This document shows positions 30,155-39,238 of a stretch of DNA of 64,000 nt, one piece after another. Positions within the stretch are counted from its first letter, which is position 1, and each line of letters opens with the position of its first letter. Made by a program: the position numbers and the translations under genes. Source of the DNA: Vallitalea longa (GTDB lineage: Bacteria > Bacillota > Clostridia > Lachnospirales > Vallitaleaceae); NCBI RefSeq assembly GCF_027923465.1, contig NZ_BRLB01000001.1:1302001-1366000 (forward strand). The letters are read 5' to 3'. Under the pieces are notes generated by a model that saw nothing but the letters and a program-made list of their open reading frames with translations, searched no databases and was not told the origin of the DNA.

Positions 30155-30190
30155 AAAAGGCGTTAAGTTTAATACTTTAACGTCTTTTTT
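30155..30190 (+). terminator. Terminator-like hairpin 20 nt before giant 3
   Basis: AAAAGGCGTTAA pairs with TTAACGTCTTTTTT (8-bp core 30159-30166 / 30177-30184, one G-U). It sits between lipoprotein 2 and giant 3. No promoter fits in the remaining 19 nt, so giant 3 probably depends on read-through. Confidence 0.8.
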
Positions 30191-30209
30191 ATACGATAGG
30201 GGAATAAAT

Positions 30210-33200
30210 ATGAAAAGATATAGATTATTAAGTATGATCTTGATACTGTGTTTAATATTAACTAATTATTATAACATAAATGCTTTTGTAAAAGGTGAAT
30301 CTGGAAATGTAAGTCCGAGTGAAAGTGTAAATGCAAGGGGAGGAATAAATTGGCTAGTTTACAAAGTAAGTATAGTAGATATGGAAGGGAAAAATCAACT
30401 TACAGGTGAAAATATACTTGACCCAATGGATACCGAGATTGTATTGGGTCAAAAATATGAAAGACATTTTTCAAGAAAATTTCCAAGCATATGTGACTAC
30501 ACCTTATTTGTAGAAGATGATCTTACATATAAAAGCATATGGACTCCTAATGCAAATTTATCCGAATATAATCCTTCAAATAATACATTGCTACCTATTA
30601 ATACAGATATAAAAGCCAAGAAATTACACAGGCTAATTAGAAGTACTAGTAGCCCTGGTAATGTTTTTTACACTAATTTAAGAAATGAAATCAAAACCAT
30701 AGATAATTTAGAATTAAAATGTAAAACGGATAAAAATTGGTGGAAAAGAATATATACTAATACTGTCGATAAAGAATCCAAATCAACTCAACTATGGAAT
30801 TACATATTAGGACAAGAATCTAATATAGAAACAAGAATTAATGAATATACTGGAACTCCTGATAAAACTAATTCCAATACAAACGATATCAAAAAAGAAG
30901 ATCCTTTAGAAAAAGCACTAAAATATCTGGATTTACTTTTAACTCTATACACTCTAGATGAAACTCTTAGAGATGATTTAGATAAATTAATACCTAATTA
31001 TATATATGGTACTAACATATCAAAAAAACCTTTACTATTAAGTATTGAATCTGCAATTAGAGTATCATCAAATGAATTGTGGAAAGATAGACATTACTCT
31101 TATATGAGTAGCACTGATTATCTTATGTACATGTATGGAGCAGTTCAAGGTAAAACAGTATATGATGATCCTTTAGACCCAAAGAGCGTTACTGCTAATA
31201 ATACAAAAAGCATATTTGAAAATTCGTATATATCATCATATAAAACACTTCCGGGAATAACAAGACTTACAGAAATATTTCAAACGCAAACTAGAAATCC
31301 TTTTTCATGGGGTATGTCTGGAATAATTGGAGGATACTACTCCACAAAAAAAGGTGTACCCAATTGGAATTACTGGAATAACAAAACCGGTGTAATGCAC
31401 GGCTTGAAATTCACACGTGATGAAATAGGATTTATTCTTATTGGTATCAGAAGCAATAAGAAAATTCCTAGCCCTAAACTTACTATTAAGATGAACGCCT
31501 CAGTAGGATCTGACGGTAAAAAGAAATATATAGTACCTGTTGAAAACGACATTATTGGTATAAACTCATATATAGATATTACATTGACTCAAGACAGTAT
31601 AGAGGACTGGAACTTACTATTTAATAATCCTGATGTCAATTATGATTTTAAATTAACATTAACTACAACTCAAGGAGATATCTCTAAATTAAATCAACAA
31701 GCTCCTGATATAAATAGACAAATATTTAATATTAGTAAAGAAGATTTGTTATCTATACTAGACAGTAAACAAGCCTTCCGCTATCAACAAGATTTTACCA
31801 CTACTCCTATAGCTGAAGAACAAAACATACATGTAGATTACACTGCCAAACTAGAAGTAGACTATGTTATAGATTCAAAAAAAATTCACAAGGAAACTGA
31901 AATTGTAAAAGATTCTATTGATTTTAGTAGAGGAAAGAAACCCATTCCAATAACAAGAGAGTTTAACTTTACAACTAAAGTTTTCTCAGAAATCAAACAA
32001 GGCAAGCCTGGTAACGAAACATTTGAAGCAATGGCAGGCGTTCCTACAACTAGAAACTTATACTTTTCATCTGGTGGTGCAGAATACCTTGTAGACATTG
32101 CAGTTGAGTTTCACTCTGGTCAACAATCAACTAGAAACTATACCTCTTTGTTTCATAGCGTTCCTTCGCAAAACAATATGCCTGTTATAAATAACCCTTG
32201 GAACAAAGATGAAGCATTACCCGAACCAAAAGCTAGATCAAAAACAGATCATATGGGTACTACAACAACAGAAGAAGTAGTTCAAGAAAAAAGGGATTAC
32301 CTTAAATATCCACCAATTGATGCCAAAGAAGGATCATGGTCACGTTCCAGTGTAAGTGCTCCAACACCAAGAAAAAGTATTGCTTGGGATGGAACATTTG
32401 AAGAAGAAACAACTACTACAGAATCAAACACCGTAACAGACAAACCATATGTACCAGCCAAAAAAGATAAAGATGGTAATATCACCAGACCAGCACAAGA
32501 AGCTGTAACCCATGAAGAATATAGGCAAGTGTGGAATGGAATGGAAGGAATATATGGTGATGAATTCAGATGGGTACAAAAAGGGCATGATAAAACAGTC
32601 GGCGGCTATACTGAAACTTGGAGCCAGACTATTACTTATGATTATCTAGAAATAACTGATGTTGCAGTATATGAAATTTCTGAATCCATAGTTGACGGTA
32701 TGAAACAGATAACTTCAACTGATAAAATCAAAGGCAAGATAGCTCAAGGCAAACCTTCTGTATTCTACAATATTGATGATACTAATACTGCTGAAGGAGG
32801 TCGATTGATATATTCGTTAGAAACTTCCCAAAGAGATAAGGTAAAATGGGATGAAGGCAACTCAGATAATGCAGAAGACAATAAAACAGAAAGTGGTAAC
32901 GTTAACGAAGAAGCTATCTGGAAAAAACGAAAAGAAACCCTTAATTCTGTTACTGTCGTATCTGATTTTTTAATATTACAAACTACTCAAGGAGATAAAT
33001 CAGTAATTTATTTTGATCAAACTTCAGAACCTAAGCAAACTCAGCAAGATATCATTTTGCCAAAGAGTTCTATTGAAGAACAATGGGATAATAATCCTAA
33101 TTGCGGTGCTAACTGGGAACCAAAAGAATTACCAATATCCGGTTATACAGGTAACTATAAAAACGTTAAAACAGCTCACTCCAGTAGGAAAATCAATAAT

Positions 33201-36200
33201 ATACCAACAGCTCATGACCCCCATAATACTTCAGTAAATAGACCAGCTAGACCTTCTGCACCACTAAGGTTAACTAATAATTCTATAGATATTATAGATG
33301 ATTTACCTAATTCAGAATATATTACAGGAGAATCAAAAGTTTTCTATGAAAAAGTAGACCCAGCCAAAGGAACTACTGTAATATATCCCTCAAATTATTG
33401 CTCTGATTTTGGCAAAACGGGATTAGAATTCAAATCAACATATTCAAGTAATCATGCCAAGATTAATGATATAGTTGTTCATAATCCAGTATCGGCTCAA
33501 GATGCTATGATAGTTTCTCTACCAGACGATAGAGATCAACGTACTCAAGCTTCTCTTCCAAATGATATGGAGATTGATACAAGTGTTACTGAATATGATA
33601 GAGTTTTAGTAGAAGTACCTATGGAACCTCAGTATGAAACTGTAAAAGTACCCAATCCTGATTTTAAAAAAACAAAGATAATAAAAAATGAAGGCTATGT
33701 TCCTGGAGAATACCATCCTCGAAAAGAAAATATATTCAATTATACTGGGAGTGTACAAACATATACAGCTCCTGTAGATGGGGAATATACTTTAGAGGTA
33801 TGGGGTGCCCAAGGTAGTAATGGCTCAGGTGGATTAGGTGGTCATTCTTATGGAAAAGTCAATCTGACTAAAGGAGAAAAATTGTACATACATACAGGAG
33901 GCACTAGAGGATACAATGGCGGTGGTTCTGGTCATGGACATTCAAGCCAGTGTGGTGGCGGTGGTACTGATATTAGAAGAAATGGTGATTCATTAACTAA
34001 TCGTATAATCGTAGCCGGCGGTGGCGGTGGACGAGGAGACAATAGTAGCGGAGACTCTGGTTCTGGAGGTTCTGGCGGTGGTACAATCGGAGGTACCGGT
34101 GGTAAAAGATGTGGCTCTCCAGGTAAAGGTGGTTCTCAATCAAGTGGTGGTTCTGGTGGAAGTAAAGGTGGTTCTAGTGGAAGTCTAGGTATTGGCGGTT
34201 CCAATAATTACGGTAGTGGATCCGGTGGCGGCGGCGGTGGTGGCGGCTACTATGGAGGTGGAGCTGGTGGTAATGATGAAACTAGATACCATGATAATGA
34301 TGACTCTGGTGGTGGTGGTGGATCAGGTTATATAGGTGGAGTAAACAGTGGAACTACTACATCAGGCGTCAGATCAGGAAATGGTATGGCTAAAATAATT
34401 CAACCAGAAGGGAAAACAGGAAAAGGAAAACCCTACATAATAATACCTGGAAGTAAAGACGAAACAATACCAAATCCTAATTATCATGAAGATAAAACTT
34501 TTGAATATACAGGTTATAAGCAATCATATACTGTACCTGTAACCGGACTTTATACCCTAGAAGTATGGGGTGCTGAAGGTGGACAAGGCTACGATAAAGG
34601 TCCAGGCGGAAAAGGAGGTTACTCAAAAGGTAATATAGAGTTAAAGACAGATCAAGAACTATACATATATGTAGGAGGAAAACCATTAAACATTTCCGGT
34701 GAGAAAGGAAATGCAGGTGGTTGGAACGGAGGCGGAAAAGGTTCTTCGTATTACGGCTCTGGAGCTTGGGGCGGTGGTGGCGGTGGTGCCACTGATATAA
34801 GAGTTGATGGTAACAATAATTCTCATAGAGTAATCGTCGCAGGAGGCGGCGGTGGTGGTGGACATAAAGGTCAAAAAAGCACTTCTAAAGGCGGAGATGG
34901 TGGTGGCTCAGTTGGAGGCACTGCTGGAGGTAGAGGTGCAACACAAAATAGTGGATACGGATACGGCACAGGTCAAAATTCTCAATCTAGCGGACATGAT
35001 TTAGGAGCTGGCGGTGGCGGATACTATGGTGGATATGCATCAACTAATAAAGACTCTGGAGGAGGTGGTGGTTCTGGATATATCGGAGGAGTTATAGATG
35101 GGGAAACTAAACAAGGAATAAGATATGGCAATGGTAAAGCTAAAATATCGAAAATTGGTGGCTCTACTGATGAAGATCCTTATATAACAGTAAAAGGAAC
35201 TGGAGAACCAGAATTTATTGATAAAAAAGTATTAGTGAGTGGTGGTGCAACAACTAGATATGAATATAAATTAGTTCCTAGAAAAGTCGAGAATAAACCT
35301 GTATCAGATGGCTCAGGAAACACTTATAATCCGGGTAAATTCATTAATATAGACTATGGTTTCCAAGTATATTACCCTAATAGAGGAGATTTCTATGGTA
35401 ATGGTGCCAGTGGAATAGATACAACAACTTTTGTAAGAGGTAAAGGATATACTAACAATATGGATACAACTGAATGGACCAAAAGTAAATCTGTAACCTT
35501 TGGATTCAATGTCATCTATAACAACGTTATATACCAACCTATGGAAGAAATACCATTAGAAGTAAATAAAACCACTTATGATTTTTATTTACCTTTATCA
35601 GTAAGAGAAGCTGTTTCTGCTAAAATAAAATTTAAAGCAATAGCCAATAATTGTGATTATTATGATGCCGATAGTTATACTAACAGAGTCCGAACTCGTG
35701 ATAAAGAAGCTAAACATTCCGCATATAAACCTGCATATATCGATATAGTAGGAAGAATAGGTAATCTGGTTATTGAAGATACTGGTGACTGGAGATTTTC
35801 CAACATATTTAAAAAACCTATATATGGTAAATGGTATATTGAGAATGTTGTCCCCAAAGTTGACTTAAGCAAACAACAAAATATTATGTCTGATAAAATT
35901 GATATCAGAGGTGTTACAGTTAGTCCTAGAAACAATTACTTGAATACATATGGAACTGTTCCTAGTCATGACCTTAATCCAATAAGATTTCCATTAACAC
36001 CGTCACTAAATAATATAGATGCTATCAAAAGGCAACCGCAGCGATTGGGTTACTTGACATATATGGATATTTCCACTCTAGGTAACTATAATACACTCCA
36101 AGTCATACCTTACTATTATAATCTATCTCTTACAGACGGTACATTAAAACCACTAGATATCTACATGAACACTGGAACAGGTTATAGACCAATAAATATG

Positions 36201-36818
36201 TTTGACATAGTTAAACCTGGCTGGGATAGTTCAAACATATATCCATTCAACTATTTTATAGACTGGAATGGCGAAAAAGAAAGAAGATGTGTTTCACCTT
36301 TGGAAGAGGAAACTACAGAAAATGTATTGCTAGATACTAAACAGACTAATTACAATGATGAGATAATAGTAAAAGATTCTCCTTATGGAAATATTTATTC
36401 TGGTACTGCACAAGTAATTCACCTATCTGAAAAGAATAGAACCTATATAGGCACCTCTCGCACCAACGGTACTAATAGGAATCCAGGTAATAGAATTCCA
36501 GAAATCATGTATTCCATGAATGGACAAAGATGGTTTTTTGAAGTAGGTCTACCTTCATCGGCTGTAACAGTACCACATAATGAAATATTAAGCGATACCA
36601 ATATTATCGCCAATAAAAATTCAGTTATAGTACTGGCTCTTGATATAAAGATCTCTGGTGAAATATACAATTTACATTATAAGCATCCAAGTGGTAATGG
36701 AACTGTCAACATTAGTGGCAAAAATTATGACCTTAATTCTATACCTTACAATGTCATAACTGTATATTCGACTAATAAATCTTCTGCAGAAGATTTGGAT
36801 ACTGTAGGAACACATTAA
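30210..36818 (+). CDS. Giant secreted mosaic surface protein 3 (2202 aa)
   Basis: ATG after AGGGGA. Signal peptide residues 1-25 (MKRYRLLSMIL...NINA). It shares with giants 1 and 2 the core SEIKQGKPGNETFEAMAGVPTT (near 593), the DFLILQTTQGDKS block (~918), the PVSAQDAMI motif and a ~490-residue C-terminal region (~1713-2202; VGRIGNLVIEDTGDWRFSN) ending SSAEDLDTVGTH. It lacks the CBM-like and propeller-like parts. Instead it has two consecutive Gly_rich domains (~1176-1397 and ~1428-1647). The first is close to that of giant 1, the second closer to that of giant 2. The N-terminal ~550 residues are only distantly similar to the others. Function unknown; surface location inferred. Confidence 0.9.
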   Translation: MKRYRLLSMILILCLILTNYYNINAFVKGESGNVSPSESVNARGGINWLVYKVSIVDMEGKNQLTGENILDPMDTEIVLGQKYERHFSRKFPSICDYTLFVEDDLTYKSIWTPNANLSEYNPSNNTLLPINTDIKAKKLHRLIRSTSSPGNVFYTNLRNEIKTIDNLELKCKTDKNWWKRIYTNTVDKESKSTQLWNYILGQESNIETRINEYTGTPDKTNSNTNDIKKEDPLEKALKYLDLLLTLYTLDETLRDDLDKLIPNYIYGTNISKKPLLLSIESAIRVSSNELWKDRHYSYMSSTDYLMYMYGAVQGKTVYDDPLDPKSVTANNTKSIFENSYISSYKTLPGITRLTEIFQTQTRNPFSWGMSGIIGGYYSTKKGVPNWNYWNNKTGVMHGLKFTRDEIGFILIGIRSNKKIPSPKLTIKMNASVGSDGKKKYIVPVENDIIGINSYIDITLTQDSIEDWNLLFNNPDVNYDFKLTLTTTQGDISKLNQQAPDINRQIFNISKEDLLSILDSKQAFRYQQDFTTTPIAEEQNIHVDYTAKLEVDYVIDSKKIHKETEIVKDSIDFSRGKKPIPITREFNFTTKVFSEIKQGKPGNETFEAMAGVPTTRNLYFSSGGAEYLVDIAVEFHSGQQSTRNYTSLFHSVPSQNNMPVINNPWNKDEALPEPKARSKTDHMGTTTTEEVVQEKRDYLKYPPIDAKEGSWSRSSVSAPTPRKSIAWDGTFEEETTTTESNTVTDKPYVPAKKDKDGNITRPAQEAVTHEEYRQVWNGMEGIYGDEFRWVQKGHDKTVGGYTETWSQTITYDYLEITDVAVYEISESIVDGMKQITSTDKIKGKIAQGKPSVFYNIDDTNTAEGGRLIYSLETSQRDKVKWDEGNSDNAEDNKTESGNVNEEAIWKKRKETLNSVTVVSDFLILQTTQGDKSVIYFDQTSEPKQTQQDIILPKSSIEEQWDNNPNCGANWEPKELPISGYTGNYKNVKTAHSSRKINNIPTAHDPHNTSVNRPARPSAPLRLTNNSIDIIDDLPNSEYITGESKVFYEKVDPAKGTTVIYPSNYCSDFGKTGLEFKSTYSSNHAKINDIVVHNPVSAQDAMIVSLPDDRDQRTQASLPNDMEIDTSVTEYDRVLVEVPMEPQYETVKVPNPDFKKTKIIKNEGYVPGEYHPRKENIFNYTGSVQTYTAPVDGEYTLEVWGAQGSNGSGGLGGHSYGKVNLTKGEKLYIHTGGTRGYNGGGSGHGHSSQCGGGGTDIRRNGDSLTNRIIVAGGGGGRGDNSSGDSGSGGSGGGTIGGTGGKRCGSPGKGGSQSSGGSGGSKGGSSGSLGIGGSNNYGSGSGGGGGGGGYYGGGAGGNDETRYHDNDDSGGGGGSGYIGGVNSGTTTSGVRSGNGMAKIIQPEGKTGKGKPYIIIPGSKDETIPNPNYHEDKTFEYTGYKQSYTVPVTGLYTLEVWGAEGGQGYDKGPGGKGGYSKGNIELKTDQELYIYVGGKPLNISGEKGNAGGWNGGGKGSSYYGSGAWGGGGGGATDIRVDGNNNSHRVIVAGGGGGGGHKGQKSTSKGGDGGGSVGGTAGGRGATQNSGYGYGTGQNSQSSGHDLGAGGGGYYGGYASTNKDSGGGGGSGYIGGVIDGETKQGIRYGNGKAKISKIGGSTDEDPYITVKGTGEPEFIDKKVLVSGGATTRYEYKLVPRKVENKPVSDGSGNTYNPGKFINIDYGFQVYYPNRGDFYGNGASGIDTTTFVRGKGYTNNMDTTEWTKSKSVTFGFNVIYNNVIYQPMEEIPLEVNKTTYDFYLPLSVREAVSAKIKFKAIANNCDYYDADSYTNRVRTRDKEAKHSAYKPAYIDIVGRIGNLVIEDTGDWRFSNIFKKPIYGKWYIENVVPKVDLSKQQNIMSDKIDIRGVTVSPRNNYLNTYGTVPSHDLNPIRFPLTPSLNNIDAIKRQPQRLGYLTYMDISTLGNYNTLQVIPYYYNLSLTDGTLKPLDIYMNTGTGYRPINMFDIVKPGWDSSNIYPFNYFIDWNGEKERRCVSPLEEETTENVLLDTKQTNYNDEIIVKDSPYGNIYSGTAQVIHLSEKNRTYIGTSRTNGTNRNPGNRIPEIMYSMNGQRWFFEVGLPSSAVTVPHNEILSDTNIIANKNSVIVLALDIKISGEIYNLHYKHPSGNGTVNISGKNYDLNSIPYNVITVYSTNKSSAEDLDTVGTH

Positions 36819-36850
36819 CCTTAATACTGAATTTAATTGAAAAACTATCC

Positions 36851-36885
36851 AGAAAGGGGAAACTTACACTCTCCCCTTTCTTTTT
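36851..36885 (+). terminator. Strong terminator hairpin after giant 3
   Basis: AGAAAGGGGA (36851-36860) pairs perfectly with TCCCCTTTCT (36872-36881), followed by TTTTT. The next gene starts 32 nt later with no visible promoter between. Confidence 0.88.
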
Positions 36886-36917
36886 ACGTCATCAATCATC
36901 TATAGGAGTGAACATGT

Positions 36918-37868
36918 ATGAAAAAATTTATTAATACAGCGATCATATTAATATTATGCTGTCCAATAACAATTTACGCTGATAATGCTTCTTCTTTACT
37001 TAACTTGTATGGAATAGAAAAATCCGTTTCTGTAGAAATAGAAGAAAAACTTCTACAAGACATAACAAAAGAATATTATGACATCCATTCAGAAATAAAT
37101 AAGGACAAGATGGTAGAAGAAGCAATTAATATATACTCTTCCAATTATGATTATATACTAGATACTTATGACAGAGAGATTGACGAATTAAACAAACAAT
37201 TAGTTGATTTAACAAAAACTATCTATGAAAGTAGAGAAAAATCTGTTGAAACTCTATTGGAGCTAGATTCTAAATATCAATCTCTTGAACACAATCTACA
37301 TAATCTGATTGAGGAAAAAGATATACAAGAAGCTCAGATTAAATTATTATCCTATGAAAATAATGATCTTATTCAGATGGAGAAAAAACAAAATCATTTG
37401 AAAAACAAGCTTAATTATCAGAAAAAAGCTTATGAAGCTGCTATTACCTATCCTGAACTAGGTGATATAACCAATCTTGACTATCCATTAGGAAAACCCA
37501 GTCATGTCACCTCTAATTTTGGTAAACGAATAGACCCTATAGGCAAAGTTAATGAACAGTTCCATAATGGAATTGATTTATCTGCTAGTCTAAAAACAGA
37601 TGTAACAGCTCTATTTAACGGTACTGTTGAAACGACTGCTTTTAGTAATCAATTAGGTTATTACGTTATTATTGACCATGGTAAAGGAATAAGAACCTTA
37701 TACGGTCATCTAACTAATTACACAGTCTATGAAGGGCAGCAAGTAAACCAATATGAAGTTATAGCCAAATCTGGTAACACAGGTAGTAGAAGCACAGGTC
37801 CACATCTACACCTTGGTGTATACATAAATGGAATACCTGTCAATCCAAGCAAAGTATTCAAAAACTAA
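36918..37868 (+). CDS. Secreted coiled-coil M23 (LytM) metalloendopeptidase
   Basis: 316 residues; ATG chosen with AGGAG 9 nt upstream. A signal peptide (residues 1-21) is followed by a long coiled coil (~30-165), then an M23 domain (~190-316). Zinc ligands appear complete: the His and Asp of FHNGIDLS and the HxH of PHLHLG, with a YGHL motif, so it should be an active peptidoglycan endopeptidase rather than a degenerate activator. Coiled-coil plus LytM architecture is typical of hydrolases attached to membrane complexes in division or envelope-spanning machines. Here it heads the cytoplasmic gene group of the giant-protein locus, so a role in opening the wall for export or assembly is a reasonable inference. 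Confidence 0.9.
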   Translation: MKKFINTAIILILCCPITIYADNASSLLNLYGIEKSVSVEIEEKLLQDITKEYYDIHSEINKDKMVEEAINIYSSNYDYILDTYDREIDELNKQLVDLTKTIYESREKSVETLLELDSKYQSLEHNLHNLIEEKDIQEAQIKLLSYENNDLIQMEKKQNHLKNKLNYQKKAYEAAITYPELGDITNLDYPLGKPSHVTSNFGKRIDPIGKVNEQFHNGIDLSASLKTDVTALFNGTVETTAFSNQLGYYVIIDHGKGIRTLYGHLTNYTVYEGQQVNQYEVIAKSGNTGSRSTGPHLHLGVYINGIPVNPSKVFKN

Positions 37869-37896
37869 ATAACAATATAATAAGGAGGCTAACATT

Positions 37897-38535
37897 ATGC
37901 TAGTTACATCAAAAAAACGTTACTTACCAACCACTATCAACACATTAGTATTAATTAAAAATGATTACTTTTTCTATATACACAGAGATGTATATGATAA
38001 AGCCATAATGCTAACTGATAGATATACACTAGATGAACTTGTAGAAAATATACAACCCCAAAATAATCTATCAGCCATAAATTACTATTATGAAAACTCA
38101 CCTTCCCCTATTAACATATTGGCACCTTTCCTTGGTCTTGTAGATAAAGGATTACCCAATGATATAGAAACACTAACCGGTGCCATACATGTTATAACCG
38201 CTGCCATAGATGTTAAAGCTTATACTCTAATAGAATCAGACCTTCGCAAGACTCTAGAATTCTCACTATATATAAAGGAAGAATATGAAATGGCTTGGGA
38301 AAGATTTTTCATGACTAGTATTCCATACGATGAAAGAAACACAATAGCCAATACACAACAGCAAATGATTGATACACAAACCCTGGCAGCAGCTACTATT
38401 GAAAATGAGGATATGAATCCTCTACCTGACTCTACTATAGAAGAAGAATTCGTACCAATAGAGCTGGATGACTATGGTAAAGCAGCTGAAAAAGATAAAT
38501 TAAGAAGTATATTACAAATAGATGAAAATATGTAA
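37897..38535 (+). CDS. Unknown cytoplasmic protein, surface locus (212 aa)
   Basis: ATG after a strong AAGGAGG site, 28 nt after the endopeptidase. No signal peptide or membrane segment. The N-terminal ~50 residues look like mixed alpha/beta (LVLIKNDYFFYIHRDVYDKA); the middle is helical (ITAAIDVKAYTLIESDLRKTLEF); the C-terminal ~60 residues are acidic and probably disordered. I recognise no family. Its position inside a tight operon with the two small helical proteins and the ATPase-like protein suggests that they act together. Confidence 0.8.
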   Translation: MLVTSKKRYLPTTINTLVLIKNDYFFYIHRDVYDKAIMLTDRYTLDELVENIQPQNNLSAINYYYENSPSPINILAPFLGLVDKGLPNDIETLTGAIHVITAAIDVKAYTLIESDLRKTLEFSLYIKEEYEMAWERFFMTSIPYDERNTIANTQQQMIDTQTLAAATIENEDMNPLPDSTIEEEFVPIELDDYGKAAEKDKLRSILQIDENM

Positions 38536-38546
38536 GGAGAGATTAT

Positions 38547-38831
38547 ATGCCTACCAAAAATGTTTCAACCAACAAAGAAGCCTATGATATTTTAGATGAG
38601 ATAATTAGTCATATCCAAGATATAACTGATTATTCACAGGAATTCAGACAGAAAACAGAAAAAACCTATGACAAGATAGAACTTGCGTTTCTAAAGCGTC
38701 TTCTAGATACAATAACTGTTTTGGAAAATGATTCTATACTCTTAAAAGAAGAATTCCACGAAATCCAAAGTAAAGTATTAGTCGATCATACTGGTACTAA
38801 TGAAAAGACTATAGAAAGAGAGGAAGAATAG
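38547..38831 (+). CDS. Small helical protein (94 aa)
   Basis: ATG after AAGGAGAG, 11 nt downstream of the previous stop. Almost entirely predicted helix with heptad-like spacing (AYDILDEIISHIQDITDY, KRLLDTITVLENDSILL), acidic tail. No recognised family. It resembles WXG100 proteins in size but has no W-x-G motif. The next gene begins 2 nt after its stop, implying translational coupling. Confidence 0.75.
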   Translation: MPTKNVSTNKEAYDILDEIISHIQDITDYSQEFRQKTEKTYDKIELAFLKRLLDTITVLENDSILLKEEFHEIQSKVLVDHTGTNEKTIEREEE

Positions 38832-38833
38832 AT

Positions 38834-39187
38834 ATGGGAGGAAAAGCTAAACTACTAGACCCTATAACTTTAGAAGCTCTATACATTGAAAGCATTAAAT
38901 TCAGGTCTAATTCAGAAGAAACATCCAACAAACTAAGAGTACTTGTAAACAAATTAACTGATCCATTGTTCTTGCACAATATAAAGAATGAAGAATCTAA
39001 TAGATTAATAGAAACTATTATGGCAAGCAAACAATCACTAGAGGATTTACTAGAATCTCTTAACGCTACTGGCAACTATGTTGACAGTACACTAGAAGGT
39101 ACAATTCGTCACACAGAAGAATTTCATAACGAATCAGATAAAGTAGATAATCCTTCTTCGGATGAAAAGTTCAACTTAAAGAGATAA
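38834..39187 (+). CDS. Small helical protein (117 aa)
   Basis: The ATG lies 2 nt after the previous stop; the AGAGGAAG upstream, inside the preceding gene, can serve as ribosome site. Helical (ETSNKLRVLVNKLTD, NRLIETIMASKQSLEDLLESL) with a disordered acidic C-terminus. No recognised family. It probably works with the 94-residue neighbour. Confidence 0.72.
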   Translation: MGGKAKLLDPITLEALYIESIKFRSNSEETSNKLRVLVNKLTDPLFLHNIKNEESNRLIETIMASKQSLEDLLESLNATGNYVDSTLEGTIRHTEEFHNESDKVDNPSSDEKFNLKR

Positions 39188-39238
39188 TCAACTTACATTC
39201 TTCAATAAAAAACACATAAAATCTAGGAGGAAAATAAA

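Noticed and set aside
38547-39187. WXG100/ESX substrates for the two small helical proteins
   Set aside because: Size fits, but neither has a W-x-G turn or the C-terminal export motif, and no EssC-type ATPase is nearby.
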